A stretch of 64,000 nt of DNA, from assembly GCA_021298395.1 (NCBI GenBank), contig JAJTFH010000014.1:1-64000 (forward strand). Direction: 5' to 3'. Source of the stretch: Gemmatimonadota bacterium. Lineage in GTDB: Bacteria > Gemmatimonadota > Gemmatimonadetes > Gemmatimonadales > Gemmatimonadaceae. Of the stretch, positions 39,773 to 47,755 are shown piece by piece; the first letter of the stretch is position 1, and each line of letters begins with the position of its first letter. A program made the translations under genes and the position numbers. Under the pieces are notes generated by a model. That model ran no database searches, was not told where the DNA came from, and saw only the letters and a program-made list of their open reading frames with translations.

Positions 39773-40590
39773 AGGAGGCGCACGCGTCTCGTGAGACGGG
39801 GGTACGCCTCGCCGCGGCCTTCCTCGCCCTGGTGGGGGTCGGTGCGCTCGCCGCGCCCTGGCTCACCACGCATGCGCCGACCGCGCAGCTCGATCCCGTC
39901 GCGCTCGCCTGGCAGCCACCGAGTGCGGCGCACTGGCTCGGCACGGACTCGTACTCGCGGGATGTCTGGAGCCGCCTCCTCTTCGGCGCGCGCGCCACGA
40001 TGGGGATCGCGGTCCTCGCGGTCACCGTCTCGCTGACCTTCGGCACCCTCGTCGGCGCCGTGGCCGCACTCGCCCCGCGCTGGCTCGACGCGCTCCTCAT
40101 GCGCGCCACCGATGCCCTCCTCGCGATCCCGCGGCTCCTCCTGCTCCTCCTCGTCGTCGCAGGGGCCGGGACCCTCGAGTTCGCCCCCCTCGCGATCCTC
40201 CTCGGCAGCACCGGATGGATGATGACCGCGCGCGTGGTGCGACAGGACTCGGGTCGACTCCTCGCCACACCACACTTGGAGGGAGCGCGCGCACTCGGCG
40301 TGCCATGGGCGCGACTCCTCACGCGCCATCTGCTCCCGAGCCTCCTCCCGACGCTCGCGGTCGCGGCGACGGCGGCGTTCGCCGCCGCGGTCCCGCTCGA
40401 ATCGGGGCTGTCGTATCTCGGCCTCGGCGTGCGCACCCCGCTCCCGAGCTGGGGGAATCTCCTCGCGGACGCCGAGTCGCAGCCGCTGGCGCATTGGTGG
40501 GTGATCGTCTTCCCCACGGTGATGATCGCTGGCACCGTGCTCGCGGCGAATGCACTGGCCAATGCGATGGAGCGGCAGTGGCGTCGATGA
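39769..40590 (+). CDS. ABC transporter permease, DppC/OppC type
   Basis: A 273-residue second permease with the DppC pattern HWLGTDSYSRDVWSRLLFGAR and EAA loop EGARALGVPWARLLTRHLLP. A C-terminal segment SYLGLGVRTPLPSWGNLLADA is diagnostic of the OppC/DppC group. The ATG at 39769 overlaps the preceding stop, and its own stop overlaps the ATPase gene, so the operon is translated as a coupled unit. Confidence 0.9.
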   Translation: MKEAHASRETGVRLAAAFLALVGVGALAAPWLTTHAPTAQLDPVALAWQPPSAAHWLGTDSYSRDVWSRLLFGARATMGIAVLAVTVSLTFGTLVGAVAALAPRWLDALLMRATDALLAIPRLLLLLLVVAGAGTLEFAPLAILLGSTGWMMTARVVRQDSGRLLATPHLEGARALGVPWARLLTRHLLPSLLPTLAVAATAAFAAAVPLESGLSYLGLGVRTPLPSWGNLLADAESQPLAHWWVIVFPTVMIAGTVLAANALANAMERQWRR

Positions 40591-42098
40591 GCACACCGCA
40601 CCCTGCGCTTCGCGTCCGCGACCTCACCGTGCGCGCTCGCACAACGGGCGCCTCCCTCATCGAGGGCGTGTCGTTCGAGGCGATGCGTGGGGAGGCGATC
40701 GGGATCGTCGGAGCGTCGGGCGCAGGAAAGAGCACCGTCGCCCTCGCGTTGATGGGGCTCCTCTCGCCCGCCCTCGAACGCACGCCGACGAGCGCGCTCT
40801 GGCTCGGTGAGACGGCGTTGCACGACCGCACGGAGCGTGACTGGCGCACGGTGCGTGGCCGGCGGATCGCGATGGTCTTCCAAGAACCGTTGCTCGCCTT
40901 GGATCCGACGATGCGCGTCGGCGCGCAGGTGATCGAGGCAGGCACGGTGCATGGACTCGCACCGGAAGAGGCCGAGCGTCGCACACTGGAGCTCTTCGCG
41001 CAGCTCGAACTTCCCGAGCCCGAGCAGGTCGCCACGCGCTATCCGCACGAGCTCTCCGGTGGGATGCGGCAGCGCGTCCTGCTCGCGATGGCGATGCTCC
41101 ATCGTCCCGAGGTGGTGATCGCCGACGAGGCGACGACCGCGCTCGACCCGGCGCTCCGCCGCACCGTGCTCGACGTACTTGATGCCTTGCGCCGCGAGCA
41201 TGGCACGACGGTCCTCCTCATCTCGCATGACCATGCCGTCGTGGCGGCACGCTGCGATCGTGTCCTGACCATGGCGGCGGGCAGGATCACGAGCGATGGG
41301 CCCACACCGCTCACACCGCCGACCGTCCGACCCACGATGGCGCGCACCGAACAGGCGGGGGCACCACTGCTCACCGTGCGCGACCTCGTCGTCGACTATA
41401 CGGCCGCCAGTGTCGTGCGCGACACGAACACGAGCACCCGCGCCGTCGAGGGCCTCACCCTCACGATCGATCGGGGCGAGGTCGTCGGGCTCATCGGCCC
41501 CTCGGGCTCAGGCAAGACCTCGGTCGCCCGCGCGATCCTCCGGCTCACGCCGGTCACGCGCGGGACCATCCAGCTCGAGACGACGAACCTCCTCACCCTC
41601 GACGCCCGCGCGCTGCGCCGGATGCGACGCCGCCTCCAATGGATCCCGCAGGACGCCGGGGCCGCGCTCACGCCGCATCTCCGCGTCGACGATCTGGTCG
41701 CCGAGGGGCTCGAGGTGCATGTCGCCGAGGGGCTCGAGGTGCATGGGCTCGCGCGCGGGGGCGAGGCACGCTGTCAGGCGCGAGCGCTCCTCGACGAAGT
41801 GGGCCTCCCCGCCCGCGCCGCGACCGTGCGCCCCGCCGAGCTGTCCACGGGAGAACGGCAGCGCGTCGCCATCGCCCGCGCCCTCGCGACCCGCCCCGAT
41901 CTCCTCGTCTGCGACGAACCGGTCGCCAACCTCGATCCCTCACGACGCGCGCAGATCCTCGATCTCCTCGCCGCGCTCCAGCGCGCCCGTGGGCTCTCGA
42001 TATTGCTCATCTCGCACGACGAATCGGCGGTCGAGAGACTGGCGTCGCGCGTCATCTCGATGTATCTCGGTCGGAGTGGCGCGCCGGCCGCGCCCTGA
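40587..42098 (+). CDS. Fused two-domain peptide ABC ATPase (DppD-DppF type)
   Basis: A 503-residue protein with two complete ABC domains in one chain. The first has Walker A GASGAGKSTVALAL, signature LSGGMRQRVL and Walker B VVIADEATTALDP. The second has GPSGSGKTSVARAI, a slightly changed signature LSTGERQRVAIARAL and LLVCDEPVANLDP. A linker at about residues 245-260 joins them. The second domain holds an exact duplication of VAEGLEVH. The fusion replaces the separate D and F genes of enteric operons. A C-terminal oligopeptide/dipeptide tail is absent. Confidence 0.9.
   Translation: MSTPHPALRVRDLTVRARTTGASLIEGVSFEAMRGEAIGIVGASGAGKSTVALALMGLLSPALERTPTSALWLGETALHDRTERDWRTVRGRRIAMVFQEPLLALDPTMRVGAQVIEAGTVHGLAPEEAERRTLELFAQLELPEPEQVATRYPHELSGGMRQRVLLAMAMLHRPEVVIADEATTALDPALRRTVLDVLDALRREHGTTVLLISHDHAVVAARCDRVLTMAAGRITSDGPTPLTPPTVRPTMARTEQAGAPLLTVRDLVVDYTAASVVRDTNTSTRAVEGLTLTIDRGEVVGLIGPSGSGKTSVARAILRLTPVTRGTIQLETTNLLTLDARALRRMRRRLQWIPQDAGAALTPHLRVDDLVAEGLEVHVAEGLEVHGLARGGEARCQARALLDEVGLPARAATVRPAELSTGERQRVAIARALATRPDLLVCDEPVANLDPSRRAQILDLLAALQRARGLSILLISHDESAVERLASRVISMYLGRSGAPAAP
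41697..41744 (+). repeat. Exact 24-bp tandem duplication inside the ATPase gene
   Basis: The 24 bases 41697-41720 are repeated exactly at 41721-41744, duplicating eight residues (VAEGLEVH) between the Q-loop region and the ABC signature of the second nucleotide-binding domain. It is in frame. Confidence 0.95.
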
Positions 42099-42127
42099 TC
42101 GTCCCCCCTCCCCCCACCCCGGCTCCC

Positions 42128-43699
42128 ATGGCCCAGTCCAGCGATCGTCCTGCCGCCTACGCCGCGGCCGATGCCGCGCCCTACACCAACGACACGCGCT
42201 TCTTCGGCCACCCGCGCGGGCTCTCCACCCTCTTCTTCACGGAGATGTGGGAGCGCTTCTCGTACTACGGGCTTCGCCCCCTCCTCGTCCTCTTCATGGC
42301 GGCCGCGCTCGCCGATGGCGGCTTCGGCTTCGAGCGGACGCAGGCCTCGGCGATCGTCGGCATCTACGCGGCCTGCGTCTATCTCGCCTCGTTGCCCGGT
42401 GGGTGGATCGCCGACCGTTGGCTCGGGTTGCGCCGCGCGATCTTCCTCGGCGCGCTGCTGATCACCGGCGGGCATCTCGCGATCGGGCTCTCCGGCCTCG
42501 CGGGGGCCGCGCTCTCGCAGACCTTCTTCTTCCTCGGGCTCGTGCTGATCGTGCTCGGCACCGGGCTCCTCAAGCCGAACATCTCCGCGATCGTCGGCGA
42601 TCTCTATCCGCAGGGCGGCGCCCGCCGCGACGCCGGCTTCTCGATCTTCTACATGGGGATCAACGTCGGCGCCTTCCTCGGGCAGCTGATCACCGGGTAC
42701 CTCGGGGAGCGCGTCAGCTGGCACATGGGATTCGGCGCCGCGGGCATCGGGATGGCCGCTGGTCTCCTCTGGTTCTGGCTCAAGGCGGGATCGACGTTGG
42801 GGCCGATCGGGCAGGATATCGTGCGCGACCCCGATCCCGCGGTGCAGGCGCGCCAAGAGTCGATGGTGCGCAACACGACCCTCGGGGGCGTCGGGATCGT
42901 CGCGCTCCTCTTCGTCCTCGCCTCGCTCGGGGTGGTCACCGTCGATCCGGTCGCGATCGGCGGCGCGATGACCTTCGTCCTCGTCGGCCTCGCCGTCGCC
43001 TTCTTCGCCTGGATGTTCCTCTTCGGCGGTCTCACCGGCGACGAGAAGAAGCGCGTCGCGGTGATCTTCGTCCTCTTCGTCTTCGCCGCGATCTTCTGGG
43101 CCGCCTTCGAACAGGCTCCGACCTCGCTCCAGCTCTTCGCCAACGACTTCACCGATCGCACCATCCTCGGCTTCGAGATGCCCGCGACCTGGTTCCAGTC
43201 GGTGAACTCGGCGTTCATCATCATCCTCGCGCCGGTGTTCGCGGCCCTCTGGGTGGGGATGGCGAAGCGCGGGATCGAACTCTCGAGCCCGAGCAAGTTC
43301 GCCCTCGGTCTCGGCTTCGCCGGTCTCGGCTTCCTGTTGATGGTCTTCGCGGCGAACGCCGTCGTCGCGAGCAACGGCACCGTCCTCGTCTCGCCGTGGT
43401 GGTTGATCCTCAGCTACCTGCTGCAGACGGTCGGCGAGCTCTGCCTGAGCCCTGTCGGGCTCTCCTCGATGACCACCCTCGCCCCACGGCGCTACGTGGG
43501 GCAGATGATGGGGATCTGGTTCCTCGCCGCCTCCGTCGGGAACCTCGTGGCCGGCCTCGTCGGGGGCCATGTGGACCCGACCAAGCTCGAGCAGACCCCC
43601 GCGGTCTTCAGCGGCACCGCCATCGCCCTCTTCGTGGCGACGCTGATCCTCGGGCTGATGATCGTCCCGATCCGCCGCATGATGGCCGGGGTCAGGTAA
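42128..43699 (+). CDS. POT/PTR-family proton-dependent peptide transporter
   Basis: A 523-residue membrane protein with about 14 helices. The proton-coupling ExxER motif is present as EMWERFSYYG near residue 40, followed by LPGGWIADRWLGLRRAI and KPNISAIVGDLYP (the PTR2 signature region). FYMGINVGAFLGQLITGYL is also typical. It imports di- and tripeptides with protons. The ATG at 42128 follows the ABC ATPase stop by 29 bases; an in-frame extension back to 41639 overlaps it. A strong terminator follows. With the ABC importer upstream, this makes a peptide-uptake block. Confidence 0.92.
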   Translation: MAQSSDRPAAYAAADAAPYTNDTRFFGHPRGLSTLFFTEMWERFSYYGLRPLLVLFMAAALADGGFGFERTQASAIVGIYAACVYLASLPGGWIADRWLGLRRAIFLGALLITGGHLAIGLSGLAGAALSQTFFFLGLVLIVLGTGLLKPNISAIVGDLYPQGGARRDAGFSIFYMGINVGAFLGQLITGYLGERVSWHMGFGAAGIGMAAGLLWFWLKAGSTLGPIGQDIVRDPDPAVQARQESMVRNTTLGGVGIVALLFVLASLGVVTVDPVAIGGAMTFVLVGLAVAFFAWMFLFGGLTGDEKKRVAVIFVLFVFAAIFWAAFEQAPTSLQLFANDFTDRTILGFEMPATWFQSVNSAFIIILAPVFAALWVGMAKRGIELSSPSKFALGLGFAGLGFLLMVFAANAVVASNGTVLVSPWWLILSYLLQTVGELCLSPVGLSSMTTLAPRRYVGQMMGIWFLAASVGNLVAGLVGGHVDPTKLEQTPAVFSGTAIALFVATLILGLMIVPIRRMMAGVR

Positions 43700-43716
43700 C
43701 TCTCGTCCCTGCGATA

Positions 43717-43757
43717 CGCGCCCCCCGCCCCCATCTCAGGGGCGGGGGGCGCTAGTT
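43717..43757 (+). terminator. Rho-independent terminator after the POT transporter gene
   Basis: A perfect 14-bp GC stem (43717-43730 with 43738-43751), loop CATCTCA, followed by TAGTTTT. This is the only stem-loop of the window with a clear T-run, oriented for the plus strand. It ends eight bases before the next ATG. Confidence 0.85.
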
Positions 43758-43764
43758 TTCACGG

Positions 43765-44532
43765 ATGCTGTACGTCTGCATCCCCACGCACGACGAGGGC
43801 CCCACCATCGGGGTACTCCTCTGGAAGATCCGTACCCTCTTCCAGGAGTATCCCCGTGAGTACGAGGTCCTGGTCTACGATGACGCCAGCACCGACGCCA
43901 CGCGCGAGGTGCTCGAGCCCTACGCCAAGGTCATGCCGATGACGGTGCTCGGCGGCTCGGCCCGCGTCGGATATGCCCGCGCGGTGGATGCCCTGCTCCG
44001 CGAGGCCTCGCAACGCACGCGCTATCCGCGGCGCGATGCGGTCCTCCTCATGCAGGGGGATTTCACCGATCTCCCCGAGGGGATCCCCGAGCTCGTGAAG
44101 CGCTTCGAGGGTGGGGCGGACGTGGTGGTCGCGGAGCGGACGGTGGCGGAGACCGCGCCGGAGTCGATCCGCAAGCTGCATGGCCTCGTCCGCTGGCTCC
44201 CGCGGCTCTGGCCGATCCGCGCCGCGGTCACCGTCCCTGGGGTGCAGGACCCCTTCGGGACCTTCCGCCTGCTGCGCATCACCGTCGTGCGCGACATGCT
44301 CAAGGCGGGGGGCGATCGCCCCGCATCCACCGCGGAGACCCCGTGGCAGGCGAACCTCGAACTGCTCCAGGCCGCGGCGGCGCAGGCCAGACGGATCGAG
44401 GCGGTGCCGGTCGCCACCCGCTTCGACGTCCGCGAGCGCGAGACGCGCCGCGACCCCTGGCCCGACGCCTGGGCCCTCGCCCGCGCCGCGTGGGCCGCCC
44501 GTCGGCGCCCGCGCCCGCAACCCGTCGCGTGA
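43765..44532 (+). CDS. Family 2 glycosyltransferase
   Basis: A 255-residue GT-A fold protein. The donor-binding start YVCIPTHDEGPTIGVLLWKI and EVLVYDDASTDATREVLEPY are classic GT2, with the metal-site region VLLMQGDFTDLPEGIPEL behind. There is no membrane helix of the dolichol-phosphate type. The C-terminal 30 residues are Arg/Pro-rich. The stop overlaps the GTG of the DUF3108 gene, so they form a pair. The sugar and acceptor are unknown. Confidence 0.82.
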   Translation: MLYVCIPTHDEGPTIGVLLWKIRTLFQEYPREYEVLVYDDASTDATREVLEPYAKVMPMTVLGGSARVGYARAVDALLREASQRTRYPRRDAVLLMQGDFTDLPEGIPELVKRFEGGADVVVAERTVAETAPESIRKLHGLVRWLPRLWPIRAAVTVPGVQDPFGTFRLLRITVVRDMLKAGGDRPASTAETPWQANLELLQAAAAQARRIEAVPVATRFDVRERETRRDPWPDAWALARAAWAARRRPRPQPVA

Positions 44533-45341
44533 TCCCCCGCCTCGCCGCGCGCCGTCGCGGCGGCGTCGGCCTCGCGGTGGGCCTCGTGATCGCCCTCCTG
44601 TCGGGGCGCGCCCCGCTCGGGGCCCAAGGGAGCGAGCTCGGCCGTCTCACTGTGCCCTTCGAGGTCGGTGAGCAGCTCACCTACGACGTGAAGTTCGGCG
44701 CCATCAGGGTCGGATCGGCGCGACTTGCCGTGCTGGGCGTGCGACCGATCCGCGACCGCAACGCCTGGCACGTCCGCTTCGACATCCGTGGCGGCACCTT
44801 CTTCTATCAGGTGAACGACGCGTACGAGAGCTGGATGGACGTCACCACGCTCAACTCGCTGCGCTTCCGCCAGGATCAGGATCAGGGCTCGCGCGAGCGG
44901 GAACGCGTCTTCGAGATCTTCCCCGAGCGGGCCGTCTTCCAGGAGACCTGGAAGCAGAATCGTGAGGTCGCCTCGGTGCGCGACCCGCTCGATGATGGCT
45001 CGTTCCTGTACTTCATCCGCACCGTCCCGCTCGAGGTCGGTCGCACCTATTCGTTCAATCGCTACTTCAAGCCCGACCGGAACCCGGTGATCATCCGCGT
45101 GCTCCGGCGGGAGCGGATCCAGGTCCCCGCCGGCACCTTCAACACGATCGTCATCCAACCGATCATCAAGACGCGTGGTATCTTCGCCGAAGGGGGGCAG
45201 GCCGAGCTCTGGATGACCGACGACGAGGACCGCATGATGGTACAGATGAAGTCGCGGATGTCGGTGGGGAGCCTGAGTCTCTTCCTGCGCAGTTACCGCC
45301 GGAATGGATCCGGCGCCATCCAAGGCACACCATCGCCATGA
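44529..45341 (+). CDS. Exported DUF3108 protein
   Basis: A 270-residue protein with an N-terminal signal (GVGLAVGLVIALLSGRAPLGAQG) and the DUF3108 core: VPFEVGEQLTYDVKFGAIRVGSARL, SWMDVTTLNSLRFRQ and RRERIQVPAGTFNTIVIQP. DUF3108 proteins are envelope beta-barrel-like proteins of unknown role. The GTG at 44529 overlaps the glycosyltransferase stop. The last part DEDRMMVQMKSRMSVGSLSLFL is family-like. Its stop overlaps the next ATG. Confidence 0.8.
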   Translation: MIPRLAARRRGGVGLAVGLVIALLSGRAPLGAQGSELGRLTVPFEVGEQLTYDVKFGAIRVGSARLAVLGVRPIRDRNAWHVRFDIRGGTFFYQVNDAYESWMDVTTLNSLRFRQDQDQGSRERERVFEIFPERAVFQETWKQNREVASVRDPLDDGSFLYFIRTVPLEVGRTYSFNRYFKPDRNPVIIRVLRRERIQVPAGTFNTIVIQPIIKTRGIFAEGGQAELWMTDDEDRMMVQMKSRMSVGSLSLFLRSYRRNGSGAIQGTPSP

Positions 45342-46309
45342 CCCAGGACCGTCGCCCGCCGCGCGAAGCGGATCTCTCCAAGGTGCGCACCATCCCGGTC
45401 GCGACGCGCCCCAACAAGGTGCGCGCCGAGGAGTTCGCCACCGCCCCGGGGAGCGATCGCTCCTTCGCCGCCTTCCTCCGCGCCCTCCCCGACTCGCTCA
45501 AGGCGCACGACTTCCGCGCGATCGTCGAGGCCATTGTCTCCGCCGCGCGCCGCAAGAAGGGCGTCATCGTCATGCTCGGCGGTCATGTGGTGAAGACCGG
45601 GATCGGCCCGATCCTCGTCGACCTCATGCAGCGCGGGGTGATCACCCATCTCGCGATGAATGGCTCGGCCGCGATCCACGACTACGAGATCGCCCGCTTC
45701 GGTGGGACCTCCGAGGACGTGGCCGCCGGGCTCAAGGACGGCACCTTCGGGATGGCGGAGGAGACGGGGCGTGGGCTCAACGAGGCGTTCACGCAGGGGA
45801 TGCAGCATGGCTGGGGGATGGGAGAGTCGGTCGCGCGCGCCCTCGAGGGGGCGCCGTCACTCGCGCACCCCGAGCACTCGATCATCCTCGCCGCGCATCG
45901 GCAGTGGATCCCCGTCACGGTGCATGCCGCGCTCGGCGCCGAGATCATCCATCAGCACCCCGCCGCCGATGGCGCCGCGATCGGCGACACGAGCCATCGC
46001 GACTTCCGCCGTCTCGCCGCCGCCTGCGACGACCTCCATCAGGGGGGCGTCGTGCTCAACCTGGGGAGCGCGGTGATCATGCCCGAGGTCTTCCTCAAGG
46101 CCCTCACCGTGGCGCGGAACCTCGGGGCGGGTCGCCCGATCGAGTTCACGACGGTCGACTTCGACATGCAGCGGCACTATCGGCCGCGGATGAATGTGGT
46201 GCAGCGCCCGGTGCTGGCCGGGGGAATCGGCTATGAGGTCACCGGGCACCACGAGCTGATGATCCCCCTCCTCGGCTGGGCGGTCGCCGAGGCGCTCGAC
46301 GCCGGCTGA
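45338..46309 (+). CDS. Conserved protein of uncertain function, possibly deoxyhypusine-synthase-like
   Basis: A 323-residue cytoplasmic protein, full of conserved glycine motifs: VIVMLGGHVVKTGIGPILVDL, MNGSAAIHDYEIARFGGTSEDV, DGTFGMAEETGRGLNEA, TVHAALGAEIIHQHP and LAGGIGYEVTGHHELMIPLL. I remember near-identical motif strings in conserved bacterial proteins often left hypothetical and sometimes tied to the deoxyhypusine synthase fold, but I cannot confirm a family. The histidines (GGH, HP, GHHE) could bind metal. The ATG overlaps the DUF3108 stop. A stem-loop follows. Confidence 0.75.
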   Translation: MTQDRRPPREADLSKVRTIPVATRPNKVRAEEFATAPGSDRSFAAFLRALPDSLKAHDFRAIVEAIVSAARRKKGVIVMLGGHVVKTGIGPILVDLMQRGVITHLAMNGSAAIHDYEIARFGGTSEDVAAGLKDGTFGMAEETGRGLNEAFTQGMQHGWGMGESVARALEGAPSLAHPEHSIILAAHRQWIPVTVHAALGAEIIHQHPAADGAAIGDTSHRDFRRLAAACDDLHQGGVVLNLGSAVIMPEVFLKALTVARNLGAGRPIEFTTVDFDMQRHYRPRMNVVQRPVLAGGIGYEVTGHHELMIPLLGWAVAEALDAG

Positions 46310-46334
46310 GCGAGCAGGGCGTCCGGGGGCGTTC

Positions 46335-46364
46335 GGCTCGGGTGCCGGCCGCGGCACCCGAGCC
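46335..46364. terminator. Bidirectional stem-loop between convergent genes
   Basis: A perfect 12-bp stem (46335-46346 with 46353-46364), loop GGCCGC, between the plus-strand conserved gene and the minus-strand small membrane protein gene. No T-run. Confidence 0.7.
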
Positions 46365-46375
46365 AGACCCGCGGG

Positions 46376-46561
46376 TCAGATCTCGGCGATCCGAGCCTTG
46401 AGACGCTCCGCGCGCTCCGGCGCGAAGACCACCAGCACCCCATAGATCAGGAAGCCGAGGAGTAGCGCGGGGATCGCGAAGCCCAGCATCACGAGGAGGA
46501 GCTTCAGGGCGAAGATGGCGAGGAGGGCGAGGACGCCAAGGACGACGACGGTCTTGAGCAT
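46376..46561 (-). CDS. Small membrane protein (61 aa)
   Basis: A 61-residue protein made of two hydrophobic helices (TVVVLGVLALLAIFALKLLL and GFAIPALLLGFLIYGVLVVF) and a charged tail APERAERLKARIAEI. It stands alone on the minus strand and is divergent from lipA. Family not recognised. The frame starts with ATG at 46561. Confidence 0.5.
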   Translation of the reverse strand: MLKTVVVLGVLALLAIFALKLLLVMLGFAIPALLLGFLIYGVLVVFAPERAERLKARIAEI

Positions 46562-46697
46562 AGGCGGGTGAGGGTGGTGGGAGCGTACCCAGTCCTACGA
46601 TACCATCGACCGAGGGGTTTCACCCCCCACCTCCGGGCCGGCCACCCCCGAGCAGACTCCCCGGCCGATCCCCGCGAACCAATCGAGGGAGGAAATT

Positions 46698-46732
46698 ATG
46701 GGTACCCATCAAAAGTATATTTTGACGGTTAC
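46698..46732. promoter_or_regulatory. AT-rich palindromic site upstream of lipA
   Basis: ATGGGTACCCAT (46698-46709) is a perfect 12-base palindrome. It is followed at once by an AT-rich stretch with CAAAA-GTATA-TTTTG (46710-46724), an inverted repeat. In a GC-rich genome this 249-base gap ahead of lipA stands out. It may be an operator plus promoter for the lipA-pdh-lipB operon. No known box is recognised. Confidence 0.4.
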
Positions 46733-46810
46733 CATCCCTCCCGTTCCCTCTCTCCACCCCCTATCCTCCCCACCATGCGGTTCCGCCCCCCTTCGAGCGG
46801 CAGGTGAGTC

Positions 46811-47725
46811 GTGGCTGAGGTCCTCTATCAGATCATGGGTCGGCATCGCGCCGAGCCCCTCCCGGAGCGGAAGCCCTCCTGGCTCAAGGTGAAGGCCCCC
46901 GGGGGCGAGAACTACCTGCGCCTCAAGAAGCTGATGCGGGAGCTCGACCTCCATACGGTCTGCGAGGAGGCCCACTGCCCCAACGTCGGCGAGTGCTGGG
47001 AGCATGGCACCGCGACCTTCATGATCCTCGGCGACGTCTGCACCCGGAACTGCGCCTACTGTGCCGTGGCCCATGGGCGTCCCCCGAAGTTCGACCCCGC
47101 CGAGCCGAGCCGCGTGGCCGAGGCGGCGCTGAAGATGAACCTCCGCCACCTCGTCATCACGAGTGTCGACCGCGACGACCTCCCCGACTTCGGGGCCTGG
47201 GCCTTCGCCGAGACCATTCGCCAGGTGCATGAGGCGGTGCCCGGCTGCTCGGTCGAGGTCCTCGTCCCTGACTTCCAGGGGGATGCCGACGCGATCCGCA
47301 CCGTGCTCGAGGCGCGCCCCGAGATCTACAACCACAACACCGAGACCGTCCCGCGCCTGTACAAGAAGGCGCGCCCCGGCGGCCGGTATGAGCGCGTGCT
47401 CGAGATCTTCCGGCTCAGCAAGCGCCTCGCCCCCGACATCCCCACCAAGACGGGGATCATCCTCGGCATGGGCGAGACCAATGAAGAGGTGCTGCAGACC
47501 ATGCGCGAGCTGCGCGAGGTCGACGTCGACATCCTCACCCTCGGCCAGTACCTCCGGCCCTCGGACGACCATATCCGTCTCGACCGCTACGTCACCCCCG
47601 ACGAGTTCCGCCTGTTCTACGACCAGGGGATGACGATGGGGTTCAAGCATGTCGAGTCAGGTCCGCTCGTCCGCTCGTCGTACCACGCCTGGGAGCAGGT
47701 GCAGGCGGCAGGCGTCGAGTCCTGA
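46811..47725 (+). CDS. lipA: Lipoyl synthase
   Basis: A 304-residue radical-SAM enzyme that inserts two sulfurs into protein-bound octanoyl groups. The auxiliary cluster motif is CEEAHCPNVGECW (Cys51, 56, 62) and the SAM cluster motif CTRNCAYC (77, 81, 84). The C-terminal SGPLVRSSYHA carries the conserved serine. GTG at 46811 gives MAEVLYQIMG; ATG at 46835 is an alternative. It heads the lipA-pdhA-pdhB-pdhC-lpd-lipB operon and so modifies the E2 made from it. Confidence 0.95.
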   Translation: MAEVLYQIMGRHRAEPLPERKPSWLKVKAPGGENYLRLKKLMRELDLHTVCEEAHCPNVGECWEHGTATFMILGDVCTRNCAYCAVAHGRPPKFDPAEPSRVAEAALKMNLRHLVITSVDRDDLPDFGAWAFAETIRQVHEAVPGCSVEVLVPDFQGDADAIRTVLEARPEIYNHNTETVPRLYKKARPGGRYERVLEIFRLSKRLAPDIPTKTGIILGMGETNEEVLQTMRELREVDVDILTLGQYLRPSDDHIRLDRYVTPDEFRLFYDQGMTMGFKHVESGPLVRSSYHAWEQVQAAGVES

Positions 47726-47755
47726 GTTCGCTTCCCCCCAACGCATCCCCCCATC

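Noticed and set aside
41697-41744. Possible CRISPR repeat
   Set aside because: Two copies in direct contact with no spacer, inside a coding frame.
41774-43570. 598-codon antisense frame over the POT transporter
   Set aside because: Highly acidic, Glu/Asp/Arg-only composition from reverse reading of hydrophobic codons; no domain.
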